From positions 1 to 48,957 of the forward strand of contig JAEYRW010000008.1 in assembly GCA_023435435.1 (NCBI GenBank): 48,957 nucleotides of DNA. The letters run 5' to 3'. The notes beneath the pieces are model-generated. The model was not told the origin of the DNA and ran no database searches. It saw only the letters and a list, made by a program, of their open reading frames with translations. This document shows, piece after piece, positions 1 through 7,489 of the stretch (its first letter is position 1; each line of letters begins with the position of its first letter). The position numbers and the translations under genes were made by a program. This DNA comes from Bacillota bacterium (lineage in GTDB: Bacteria; Bacillota; Clostridia; Christensenellales; Aristaeellaceae).

Positions 1-65
1 GATTTGAACGACACGCCGTGGCGATGAATCTCCGCGCGCTGACGCCGGAGTATTTCGAATCCGTC

Positions 66-1055
66 TTACTCCGCGATGGCGGTGCGCAGAAGCGCAGCCT
101 GGTCGGCATCGAGCCACTGATCGATGAGCTCGTCATGCTCGCGCAGGAACCACTCCGCCGTTTCCACGTAGTCCGAGCCCGTCTCCTGCATGTAGGCAAG
201 CGCCTCGCTGGTGAGCGCGGAGGAAGTGTGGTAGTTCGCGAGGAACGCGCAATACTCGGGATTCGAAGCGTAAAAGTCATTGCTCGCGCAAACAGTTACG
301 CGCACGGACGGGAAGTCCGAAAGGCCGTCCGCGTAGGTCTCTTCATCGTAAGGGGTATCCTCGAGCCGGACAAAGTCGTACATGCCCATGAGCCAGGTCG
401 GCTCCCAATAGTAGGCCACGATGGGTTCGCCGCGGTCCCACGCGGAGACGATGGCGGCGCTCATGGCGGCATCGCTGCCCGGCAGCACATAGTTGTACAT
501 CTCGCTCAGGCCGTACGCCTCAACCTTCTTCTCGAGAATCTCAGTCACTTCCCAGCCGGGAACGCCCCCGAAGATGCGCCCCATGCCCGGGTCCTCGGAA
601 TCGGGGAACAGCGACGCATAGTCCTTCAGATCCTGAACCGTCTTGAGATCGGGCGCGCTTGCTTCGATGCCGCGCTCGGCATCGCCTTCGATGACGTAGC
701 GGGGCACGTACAGGCCCTGCGCGTTGTCGTCAAAATTCACGCCCAACTCGACAAACTTGCCGGCCTCGAGGTCGGAAGCGTAGTTGGTCAGGTTGTCGGT
801 CCACACCTCCATGTGGGCGTCGATGTCACCGGCCATCAGCGCCTCCTGGGTAATGGGCGTCGAACCGGAGATCTCCTCCCAGGTGTAGCCAAACACAGAC
901 TCTGCGACCACGCCGGCCACCGCATTGTGGAACCGGATGGAGTCCCAACCTACCTCCGCAAAGACGATATTGGTCTTCGGTTCCGCGGACGCGGGCACCC
1001 ACATCGCAGCGATCGCAATGACAACCGCAAGTAAAATCGTCGTCGTTCTTTTCAA
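66..1055 (-). CDS. opuAC: Glycine betaine/proline-type ABC transporter substrate-binding protein (OpuAC-like)
   Basis: Extracytoplasmic binding protein that captures quaternary-amine osmolytes for an OpuA-type importer. The first 24 residues form a Sec signal peptide ending in ASA and there is no lipobox cysteine. Trp37, Trp85 and the Trp218/Trp222 pair sit where this family builds the aromatic cage for the trimethylammonium head. I chose the TTG start because a perfect AAGGAGG lies 8 bases before it; an upstream in-frame ATG at 1112 adds a charged stretch with no ribosome site. Length, 330 residues, fits a stand-alone OpuAC domain. A promoter and a BusR-like regulator gene lie just upstream. 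The permease and ATPase genes are not in the window and would lie beyond base 1. Family is secure; betaine rather than another osmolyte is inferred. Confidence 0.9.
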   Translation of the reverse strand: MKRTTTILLAVVIAIAAMWVPASAEPKTNIVFAEVGWDSIRFHNAVAGVVAESVFGYTWEEISGSTPITQEALMAGDIDAHMEVWTDNLTNYASDLEAGKFVELGVNFDDNAQGLYVPRYVIEGDAERGIEASAPDLKTVQDLKDYASLFPDSEDPGMGRIFGGVPGWEVTEILEKKVEAYGLSEMYNYVLPGSDAAMSAAIVSAWDRGEPIVAYYWEPTWLMGMYDFVRLEDTPYDEETYADGLSDFPSVRVTVCASNDFYASNPEYCAFLANYHTSSALTSEALAYMQETGSDYVETAEWFLREHDELIDQWLDADQAALLRTAIAE

Positions 1056-1124
1056 AAAAACGCCTCCTTCAGTGATTTTCTCAGAAAGGCCGCGCCGTGC
1101 GGCACAATCCATCTGACAACTTTA

Positions 1125-1153
1125 ATACTACATGAAAGTTGGGAATATGTCAA
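1125..1153 (-). promoter_or_regulatory. Sigma-A promoter of the betaine-binding gene
   Basis: On the minus strand a perfect -35 (TTGACA, 1153-1148) is followed after 17 bases by TAGTAT (1130-1125). It sits after the terminator of the upstream busR-like gene, so the transport gene has its own promoter. Confidence 0.75.
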
Positions 1154-1161
1154 GTATGCAC

Positions 1162-1177
1162 AAAACATTCATGTTTT
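1162..1177. promoter_or_regulatory. Palindrome, candidate operator of the betaine gene
   Basis: AAAACAT-TC-ATGTTTT is a perfect 7-2-7 inverted repeat lying 8 bases upstream of the -35 element of the betaine-binding gene. Its position suits a regulator such as the neighbouring BusR-like protein; the assignment is inference. Confidence 0.4.
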
Positions 1178-1209
1178 TTCAACCATTTTTTACATTTGTC
1201 GATGAAATG

Positions 1210-1238
1210 AAAAAAAGCCGACGCGCTGGGCGTTCGGC
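1210..1238 (-). terminator. Terminator after the busR-like gene
   Basis: On the minus strand GCCGA pairs with TCGGC around a small CGC/GCG inner stem, followed at once by seven T. It lies 19 bases past the stop codon of the regulator gene. Confidence 0.6.
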
Positions 1239-1256
1239 AAAAGGGCGAAGCTTCGA

Positions 1257-1883
1257 TCAGGGCATTTGTCCGATGAATTCTGAAACCACATGTGTGAGCA
1301 GTGAGCCGCACATGACGACAAGCACATCACCTGCACAGACGGTCTCCTCCGGCGCGGGCGACAGCAGGATTTTCGCGCCCCGGCGGATGGCCACGATGGT
1401 CGCGCCGGTGCTCGTGCGAAACGCCGAGCGGGCGATGGTCATGCCGTCCAGCCGCGCCCCGTTGGGAACGGCAAACTCGTAGGTCTGCAATTCGCGGCTG
1501 TTGCGAAAGCGCTCGGTCATGTCAACGAGCTTTTGAATGGCTTCCTCGATGCGCTCATCCAGCGCGCGGCGCTCGCGCAGAAGCCCGTTCAGTTCTTCCT
1601 GAAGCACGCGGATTCCCACGGTTTCGCTGCATTGTTCGACGTAGCTGGCGGCGCGTTCGCGCGATTGGGCCACCGCGCCCGCCTGCGGCTTGATGGAAAC
1701 GACCCCCACCTCGCGCAGAAGGCCCAGCGCGCGCCGAATGGTTTCGGGCGACACGTTATACTGCGAGCTCATCAGGGAACGCCCGGAAAACCGCGCGCCT
1801 TCCGGAATTTTGCCCAAAGCGATCTGGCCGGCGATGTCGCGGGCAATCAGAAAATATACGGGCATTGACTTTTCTTTTTTCAT
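1257..1883 (-). CDS. busR: BusR-like GntR-type regulator with RCK_C domain
   Basis: Transcription factor with a winged helix of GntR type (about residues 8-74, including a clear helix-turn-helix in the stretch SSQYNVSPETIRRAL), a coiled-coil linker (about 84-125) and a C-terminal RCK_C/TrkA-C ligand domain (about 130-205). This order is that of BusR, the regulator of glycine betaine uptake in lactic acid bacteria, whose RCK_C domain binds cyclic di-AMP. The next gene downstream is a betaine-binding protein, the expected target. The ATG at 1883 was chosen for length (208 residues, as in BusR) and the AGGA just before it; the frame stays open to 1952. Architecture is seen; control by cyclic di-AMP is inferred from the family. 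Confidence 0.85.
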   Translation of the reverse strand: MKKEKSMPVYFLIARDIAGQIALGKIPEGARFSGRSLMSSQYNVSPETIRRALGLLREVGVVSIKPQAGAVAQSRERAASYVEQCSETVGIRVLQEELNGLLRERRALDERIEEAIQKLVDMTERFRNSRELQTYEFAVPNGARLDGMTIARSAFRTSTGATIVAIRRGAKILLSPAPEETVCAGDVLVVMCGSLLTHVVSEFIGQMP

Positions 1884-1940
1884 GATTCCTGCCGCCCCGT
1901 CGCCTTTTGATCTGGATGTGCGCGTTCGGCACATGGAGCT

Positions 1941-1969
1941 ATCATACCCCAATCGAAAGTAAAATTCAA
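1941..1969 (-). promoter_or_regulatory. Sigma-A promoter of the busR-like gene
   Basis: Minus-strand TTGAAT (1969-1964), 17-base spacer, TATGAT (1946-1941). It stands about 58 bases before the chosen start codon. Confidence 0.65.
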
Positions 1970-2031
1970 GTCCAGCGCCGCGTTTCCCGGTTGCGGACTT
2001 TTAAGCCGGATTTATGCTCTCAGGTGATCCT

Positions 2032-2604
2032 CTACTTGTAGCGGAAGACGATGTCCGCCGTGCCAAGCCGCCCGTAATTCTTGATGAGCCTGCTGATTTT
2101 TGAGCGTTCAAAGGTCAGCAATGAAATCGCTTCCCAGAGGAAGACCCATCCGCCGACAATAACGATCTCCGTGAGCGTATAAATGACGATGCTGTTTCTG
2201 GAAGTTGCGCCAATGTAGGATGCCGTCAAAAGAATGATGGAAATCAGCAGGTATATGGCGGCGTTTTTCATGAGCGACCTGATTTTCCCCTTTTCAAGCC
2301 CAATATAGAAATTACAGTACGTCCGAAACCAGGGGATGATGACCCGTTCCCGTTCCTCGTTTTTCACTTCCTCCGAAAAATAAAAGCAAATGTCGACATT
2401 GTATTTGGCGGGTATGTCGTCGAGCGAATCCTCGAGAAAGCTCATCAGCCCCGGGTGAATGTCCTTTCTCTTGTAAGGCGCGTGATCCCAGTCATTGAAG
2501 ATTCCGGCATAGTTCGCCAGCGATATTTCAATGATGTAGTTCCCGTTTTCCCCGTTCGTCTCATAAATCCGGTCCAGCAGGCTTTTCGTTTCGCGCACAG
2601 GCAT
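2032..2604 (-). CDS. Small membrane protein of unknown function
   Basis: I do not recognise a characterised family. The 190-residue product has a polar N-terminal half rich in Asp, Glu, Tyr and Ile, then two hydrophobic segments at about residues 112-134 and 143-163, and a basic cytoplasmic tail. The ATG is preceded by GGAAGAGGG. Codon and residue use is richer in Ile, Lys, Asn and Tyr than in neighbouring genes, so the gene is locally AT-richer and may be acquired. It stands alone between a regulator gene and a divergent secreted-protein gene, with its own TATAAT promoter. Confidence 0.75.
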   Translation of the reverse strand: MPVRETKSLLDRIYETNGENGNYIIEISLANYAGIFNDWDHAPYKRKDIHPGLMSFLEDSLDDIPAKYNVDICFYFSEEVKNEERERVIIPWFRTYCNFYIGLEKGKIRSLMKNAAIYLLISIILLTASYIGATSRNSIVIYTLTEIVIVGGWVFLWEAISLLTFERSKISRLIKNYGRLGTADIVFRYK

Positions 2605-2931
2605 CGCCCTCTTCCAACCGCTCTGCTTCCGAGAACATCCTTTCTGATAAAATAATTATACGCTCCTCCACCTTTGATTTCCAGGGTTTCGAACAGGGAT
2701 TTGCGCCGTACGCGCAAAGAAAAATGCACAAATTCGCCCAACAATTGATCTTATTGTTAAATTCTTGCTTGTATTTCAGTTTCAATGCGCGTATGATTAT
2801 TGCATGAGGCGTACGGAAAGCTGATTGGATTGATTGACGGGACAAATCGATTCCCAGATGAACCGCCGTGGACGCCGCGGTGTCCCGTCCACATTGAGGC
2901 AACCACCATCCGATGACAAGGAGGAAATCCC
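2605..2931. other. Divergent intergenic region with leader hairpin
   Basis: 327 bases between divergent genes, no credible ORF. Besides the minus-strand TATAAT promoter it holds a plausible plus-strand promoter (TTGTAT at 2769, 17 bases, TATGAT at 2792). There is an inverted repeat AACAAT-7-ATTGTT (2740-2758). In the probable leader of the plus-strand gene, nine-base arms at 2836-2844 and 2881-2889 are perfectly complementary and would form a hairpin of about 54 nt. No U-run follows, so it is not a simple terminator. Confidence 0.5.
2655..2683 (-). promoter_or_regulatory. Sigma-A promoter of the small membrane protein gene
   Basis: Minus-strand TGGAAA (2683-2678), 17-base spacer, perfect TATAAT (2660-2655), about 50 bases before the ATG. 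Confidence 0.65.
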
Positions 2932-4542
2932 ATGAAGAGAATCCTTGGCTTGATCCTCTCCCTTGCGCTTTTGCTTCCCCTTGCCCTGCCGATTCTGGCC
3001 TTTGCCGAGTCCCCGGTGCCGGACGCGCTGCCGGAAGACCTGGGCGGAAAGACGCTGTACGGATACCTGACGGATTTGAAGACCCAATACCTGCCCGTAA
3101 AAATTTTCCAGGACGCGGCGGCGTACACGGATCAGGACCGGGAAAACGCGCGCCGCGCCATCCGCCTCGTCATTGACGCGACCACCCAGAAGATGGAGCA
3201 GGCGGGACAGCAGGATCAGTATAACCTGTATCTGCGGGCCTACGCATACGAGCTTCAGTTTCAGGACGAAAAGACCTCCGCTCTGAAGGAGAAGGCCCTT
3301 GCGGACTATGCGAGGACCGTGGAACTGGGCGGCAGCTATGCCCAGGCCGACTACGACCGCGTGGCGGCCATGGAAGTGCAGGCCGCGCCCCAGAGCTGGC
3401 AGGTGGCGCAGATGTTCACGCTGGACGAAATCGGAGAAATCCTGGGAATTGCGGGCGGCGATCTGTCCTATGCGGACATTTCGGCCCTGCTGAACGCGGA
3501 CGGCCAGCTTGGCGCGGGCTACGCGCCGCGCGCTGCCGCCAACCCCGTGGAAAGCGCGGTATTGGTGTTCGCCGAACCGATGGGCGGCAAGGCGCGCTAT
3601 GATCTGCGCAAGAGCGCGGCCTTTCTCGGAAAAACAGAGGAGATTTCCGGTGTCGGCGACGAAGCGGTACTGATGGGGCTGCGCAACCAGAACAACGATC
3701 CCCTGTTGTACGCAACCGCTTTGGTGCGAAAGGACGAACTGGTGCTCGAAGTGCGCGTGCCCGACCATGCCTGGCGCGGCGAAGGGGCGGGCGCGAATCC
3801 CGCCGATTTTGCGAAGGCCATTGCCGCCAAGGTGCTTGTGAACGTTTACGACGCCGGCCGGGCAGTGCCCGACATGTCCGGCCTTGCGTGGGAGAGCGTG
3901 CTTGCGCCCGTCGCGCTTGATCCCGGCGATGCGGATTCCCCCGTGCCGGGCGAAATTCCCGCGGATCTGGGCGGCAAGACGGTCTACGGCTACTTGGTGG
4001 AACTGAGACAGCAGTATCTGCCGGAGGACCTATTCACAAGCCCCGACTTCGAGGAAGCGGACAAAAACAACGCGCGCAGGGCCGCAAAGCTCCTCATCGA
4101 GACCATTTCAAAGGGCTTTGACGCAAATGGGCAAAATCCCTACGAGCTCGAGATTCGCGGGTACTGCTATGCGCTTCTCTACGCGGACACGGGTGATCCC
4201 CTCTTCCGCATGCTGGCAATCAATGACGACAAGCAGGCGCTGTTTCTGGGCTACGCGCTGGCCAAACCGGGCTATGACGAACTGACCACGCCCCTTCTCT
4301 CTCCCATGGCCGAACTGAAGAAGGGGGACTCCGGCGAGAATGTGCGGCTCATGCAGGAGTGGCTCATCCAGGCAGGTTCTCTCTCCGGAGAAGCGGACGG
4401 GGACTTTGGGGGCGGCACGGAAAAGGCCGTGATGGCTTACGAGGCCGATAACGCCCTCACATCGGACGGCATCGCGGACATCGCGTTTTTGCTCTCTCTG
4501 TACGCAAAGATCGACGATGGCGACAAACTGTATTTTAAATAG
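2932..4542 (+). CDS. Secreted protein with internal duplication and peptidoglycan-binding domain
   Basis: Exported 536-residue protein. Residues 1-25 are a Sec signal peptide (cleavage likely after AFA). A module starting at Ser27 (SPVPDALPEDLGGKTLYGYL) is repeated at Ser336 (SPVPGEIPADLGGKTVYGYL); each copy runs for roughly 115 residues. Between them is an unassigned domain of about 170 residues. Residues about 462-525 form a PG_binding_1 domain, with the typical KKGDSGENVRLMQEWL start and D-x-DFGGGTEKAV core, so the protein probably attaches to cell-wall peptidoglycan. A strong AAGGAGG ribosome site precedes the ATG. No catalytic residues recognisable; the role of the repeated module is unknown. 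Confidence 0.85.
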   Translation: MKRILGLILSLALLLPLALPILAFAESPVPDALPEDLGGKTLYGYLTDLKTQYLPVKIFQDAAAYTDQDRENARRAIRLVIDATTQKMEQAGQQDQYNLYLRAYAYELQFQDEKTSALKEKALADYARTVELGGSYAQADYDRVAAMEVQAAPQSWQVAQMFTLDEIGEILGIAGGDLSYADISALLNADGQLGAGYAPRAAANPVESAVLVFAEPMGGKARYDLRKSAAFLGKTEEISGVGDEAVLMGLRNQNNDPLLYATALVRKDELVLEVRVPDHAWRGEGAGANPADFAKAIAAKVLVNVYDAGRAVPDMSGLAWESVLAPVALDPGDADSPVPGEIPADLGGKTVYGYLVELRQQYLPEDLFTSPDFEEADKNNARRAAKLLIETISKGFDANGQNPYELEIRGYCYALLYADTGDPLFRMLAINDDKQALFLGYALAKPGYDELTTPLLSPMAELKKGDSGENVRLMQEWLIQAGSLSGEADGDFGGGTEKAVMAYEADNALTSDGIADIAFLLSLYAKIDDGDKLYFK

Positions 4543-5147
4543 ACGGACATCGGCTGTCAATCCTGTCATGCTGCGGCCACCCGTAAAGCCGTGTCCGCGC
4601 CGGAAGACGCGGGCGGGCTTTGCGGGCAGCCTTTTTGTTGTGCGCAAATCGACCCAGCTCAGTGTCTGAAACGTACAGCGTCCGCGATATTGCCGCCGCG
4701 GAATCCGGCGCGCGCGTCTGCCCGAAGGACAAGTCTCCGGCGACAGGCTGTACGGTCCAAAAGAGGACACCGTTCCCGCATCGACGAACGCGAAGTGCGG
4801 CCAAACCGCCGAAGAAGTCCAAATTGGCGGCATCGCTCATTGGCATCGAGGAGCGGGACAGCGCAACCACGCTCGAAGTTCACCCGCATCAATTCTCCAG
4901 CGCGGCGGGAATCCCTGCCTTTGTTCCGAGATGCCAGGGGGAAGCCTTCGAAGCCGGGGCAACGGTTCGAGAACTTGAAGGCCCTCTATTTGTGGACGGC
5001 GACGATTTGGGCGCGCATCGCCCGCCCAATCCGCTGCCCGGCCCCTTCGGGGAAGACCCCGGCGGGAAAAGCCTCCGGTAATCCGTTCCGGCACAGGCAA
5101 AGCGGCTCCGGGATTTCTTCCGGAACCGCAAGGCATCCTCCCGCTTT
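4543..5147. other. 605-base gap without a convincing gene
   Basis: Several overlapping frames are open here on both strands, as expected in GC-rich DNA, but none has a normal residue composition or a recognisable domain. A weak hairpin with a T-run (GGCT/AGCC near 4616-4631, then five T) may end the upstream secreted-protein transcript. The frame of the MFS gene continues open for 54 codons beyond its TGA, to a TAG at 4988-4986. The region may be an eroded gene. Confidence 0.4.
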
Positions 5148-6347
5148 TCAATATTCTTTCGCTTCACCCTCTGAAAGCAGCAGCCCGCCGCCGCCCGACC
5201 GCCGAAGCAGCGAGCCGAGGGCGAGGGCGATGGGAACGACCTGGATCGATAGGCAGATCAAAAACACCGTTCGCATGCCGAGGTTGTCCATGACCGCGCC
5301 GACATACAGAAGGCTGAGCATCCCCGAGAGGCTTTGGTATACCGCGTCCGTGACGCTGTTCGCCGTTGTGCGCAGCCGCACGTCCACCTGTTCGCCCACG
5401 ATTTCCCGCGTGGTCGGAAGTAAAATGCCGAAGGACACGGCGCCGAAGACGCTTCCCGTGATGACCGTGGCAGGGGACACTGCCAGAAGATTGAAGGCGA
5501 TCATCACCGTCGGCAAAAGGGCCGTCAGAACGAGCCGCGCCTTGAGCGGAATTCTGCGAATCCTGCCCGCCAGGAAGAAGAAGGGGAGCTGGAACGTGCA
5601 CATGAAAAAGAAATCGTAGCCCTGATGCGACACGTTGCCGCCGACGTTTTGCAAAACAGCGATCTTCATGTTGTTGATGGGCGCGGAGGCGAGCCCGGTA
5701 AAGAGCAGGAACACCACAAGAAACAGGTAGGGTTTGATTTTTGTAAGCTTTCCAATGTCCGCGATTTTGATCAAAACCCGCGGGCCCTCCGGCTTGGGGG
5801 CGTCCGGCTGCAGGGAGGCGATGGCCACCGTGGTCAACGTCAGCACGGTGGCGAAAAGCGGCATGACCCAGTAGCCCACGCGGTTGATAAGCGACCCGTA
5901 GAACAGCATGAACAGAGCGAACCCCATGGACGCCCATCCCCGCGAGGGACCGTACACGTCGCTGCGGTGGGAAAAACACTTTAAAAGCCAGGTATCGAGA
6001 TTCGAGGGCAGCGGAACCAGCGTGAAGCCCAGGAGCGGATAGGCGATAAAGACCGCCGGGAGATTGCCGGCAAAGAAATAGATGAAAAGATTGAGGCCCA
6101 GGGAGATGAGATTGCCGAGAATGAATATCTTTTTATTGGTTTCAAGCCTGTCGCAGGCGCTGCCCCAGAAAAACTGGCCAAGGAAGGCGAACAGCATGTA
6201 GACGGCAAGCAGAAGCGAAAGCTGCGTGTTGGTCATGCCCCGCGAGAGAAGATACGCGCTGATGTAAGCGGGCATCGAAGCGAACGACCACCAATAGCTG
6301 ACCTGGAGCGCGTTGAATTTCACAAGGGTCGCTTTTTCGTTTTTCAC
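5148..6347 (-). CDS. MFS permease (12-TM, LacY/nucleoside-symporter-like)
   Basis: 399-residue membrane protein with about twelve hydrophobic segments spread over the whole length, and a polar loop near the middle (about 185-205) as in major facilitator proteins. The SACDRLETNKK stretch after TM2 resembles the MFS loop 2-3 signature. It most resembles the MFS_1-like group that includes LacY and nucleoside:H+ symporters; the substrate cannot be told. Start is GTG with GAAGGGA about ten bases upstream. The reading frame ends at TGA but remains open for 54 further codons. Its own promoter lies upstream; no partner gene is next to it. Confidence 0.85.
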   Translation of the reverse strand: MKNEKATLVKFNALQVSYWWSFASMPAYISAYLLSRGMTNTQLSLLLAVYMLFAFLGQFFWGSACDRLETNKKIFILGNLISLGLNLFIYFFAGNLPAVFIAYPLLGFTLVPLPSNLDTWLLKCFSHRSDVYGPSRGWASMGFALFMLFYGSLINRVGYWVMPLFATVLTLTTVAIASLQPDAPKPEGPRVLIKIADIGKLTKIKPYLFLVVFLLFTGLASAPINNMKIAVLQNVGGNVSHQGYDFFFMCTFQLPFFFLAGRIRRIPLKARLVLTALLPTVMIAFNLLAVSPATVITGSVFGAVSFGILLPTTREIVGEQVDVRLRTTANSVTDAVYQSLSGMLSLLYVGAVMDNLGMRTVFLICLSIQVVPIALALGSLLRRSGGGGLLLSEGEAKEY

Positions 6348-6451
6348 TGCGTCGTCCCTTCATTACAGGCCCCGCCGATTCGCCCGTCTTGGCGGCGGCG
6401 GGAACGGCCCGCGCGGCGCGCCACCGGGTGGCCGACAGGCATTTTAATGAT

Positions 6452-6482
6452 AGTATAAAGCATGAGAGCCGCTCGAAGTCAA
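6452..6482 (-). promoter_or_regulatory. Promoter of the MFS gene
   Basis: Minus-strand TTGACT (6482-6477), 19-base spacer, TATACT (6457-6452). Spacing is long, but both hexamers are close to consensus and the spacer ends with CATGCTT, a form seen at other promoters in this window. Confidence 0.5.
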
Positions 6483-6527
6483 GCGCTTTTTTCATGGCCT
6501 GTAAAATCCCGGGCGCGCGCGCATAAA

Positions 6528-6565
6528 ACGAGCCGGTTCCGCGCGGCATGCCGCGCGGAACCGGC
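6528..6565 (-). terminator. Perfect 17-bp hairpin, terminator of the molybdopterin oxidoreductase gene
   Basis: Bases 6532-6565 form a perfect palindrome of two 17-base arms with no spacer. On the minus strand it is followed by CGTTTTA, and it lies 33 bases past the stop codon of the oxidoreductase gene. The T-run is short but the stem is very stable. Confidence 0.6.
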
Positions 6566-6598
6566 CTTATTTCACCAAATCCCCGACCGCCCTTCAAA

Positions 6599-7303
6599 TC
6601 ATTCGGTAGGCGCGGGCGTTATGTCCGCCTCGTTGTCGAAGCCGCGGGATTCCCAGTAGCCCTCATAATCCGCGTCGTCCGACAGCGTAATCTTGTCGAC
6701 CCAGCGCGCCCACTTGTAGCCCATTTTATCCTCCGCGACGACGATAAAGGGAAAGCCCAGTTCCGGCGGCAGTTCCAGTCCGTTTGCCTGGTACGCGAGA
6801 ATCAGCTGCTTCTCCTGAATCTCCGCAAGGGGCAGGGACGTCGTATAGCCGTCCACTGCGGAAAACACCACGGTGACAGCGCCATCCTGCGCGCCCGCCA
6901 AATCGATGAGGTCCGTGATCAGAACGCCCTTCCAGAGCACCGTCGCGTCCCAGCCGACGACGCAGTGCAATGTGATCAGCCGCTCGTAGGCGTCAAGCGC
7001 CGTGGCCTCGTCGTAAGAAAGCGTCAAAGGCTCGTTCACCAGTCCGTCGATGGCGAGCATGTAGCTGTCGATGTCCACGTACTGCACGCCCTTGATGGAA
7101 TTGTCCTTGGGCCCCACCGCCGGGTCCAGCCGCGCGCCCTGATACTCCTCAATCTCGCCTTCGCGGTAGCGGTCGCTGGTGGCGGACGTCACGGCGTCGG
7201 GGGCGCTCGTCGGCATCGATTCCGACAGGCCGCCTGTCGCCGCCGGGAGAAGGCAAATCGCCAGCAGGACTGAAAGCACGTATTTGACGGGGTTTCTTTT
7301 CAT
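6599..7303 (-). CDS. Exported molybdopterin-dependent oxidoreductase (sulfite-oxidase fold)
   Basis: 234-residue protein of the Oxidored_molyb family. Cys114 in the stretch LITLHCVVGWD is the expected cysteine ligand of molybdenum; PPELGFPFIVVAEDKMGYKW and WVDKITL near the end are also typical. The N-terminus (about residues 1-29) is a signal peptide beginning MKRNPVKY, without the twin arginine normally needed to export a folded molybdoenzyme. The MKRN start is chosen because GGAAGGG precedes it; the longer frame to 7369 has no ribosome site. It stands alone, with a promoter, a structured leader and a strong terminator. Electron partner and substrate are unknown; sulfite, sulfoxide or other reductase activity is possible. 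Confidence 0.85.
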   Translation of the reverse strand: MKRNPVKYVLSVLLAICLLPAATGGLSESMPTSAPDAVTSATSDRYREGEIEEYQGARLDPAVGPKDNSIKGVQYVDIDSYMLAIDGLVNEPLTLSYDEATALDAYERLITLHCVVGWDATVLWKGVLITDLIDLAGAQDGAVTVVFSAVDGYTTSLPLAEIQEKQLILAYQANGLELPPELGFPFIVVAEDKMGYKWARWVDKITLSDDADYEGYWESRGFDNEADITPAPTE

Positions 7304-7353
7304 TTCAAGCCCTTCCTTTCCGCATCTGTCCGGTTCTCGATTCAGCCTGACAG

Positions 7354-7400
7354 AAACCGGGTTCGCCATTCGCCGCGTTTGCGGAAAGCAAACCCGGTTT
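7354..7400 (-). ncRNA. Structured 5' leader of the molybdopterin oxidoreductase gene
   Basis: Arms AAACCGGGTT (7354-7363) and AACCCGGTTT (7391-7400) are perfectly complementary, and within the loop CCGC-GTTT-GCGG (7373-7384) forms a second hairpin. The structure lies between the promoter and the start codon. No U-run follows, so it is a possible regulatory leader of unknown type. Confidence 0.35.
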
Positions 7401-7409
7401 TATGGATGT

Positions 7410-7436
7410 CTTATACCCATATTGCGGAAATGTCAA
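7410..7436 (-). promoter_or_regulatory. Promoter of the molybdopterin oxidoreductase gene
   Basis: Minus-strand perfect TTGACA (7436-7431), with TATAAG (7415-7410) 15 bases later, or TAAGAC at 17. The -35 is strong, the exact -10 is uncertain. Confidence 0.5.
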
Positions 7437-7489
7437 CCAAACCTCCGGGCAGGCGCCGTCCCCTGCCGGTTCCGGAAAAACCGGGAGAG

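Noticed and set aside
1..65. Start of a further betaine transporter gene at the left edge
   Set aside because: The 65 bases contain no minus-strand start with a ribosome site; any permease gene must start beyond the window.
18..1034. Plus-strand open frame opposite the betaine-binding gene
   Set aside because: Antisense shadow; the minus-strand gene has signal peptide, promoter and ribosome site.
4591..5619. Plus-strand frame of 342 codons spanning the gap and the end of the MFS gene
   Set aside because: Composition is Arg/Ser/Pro-rich and unnatural, and its right half is antisense to a clear MFS protein.
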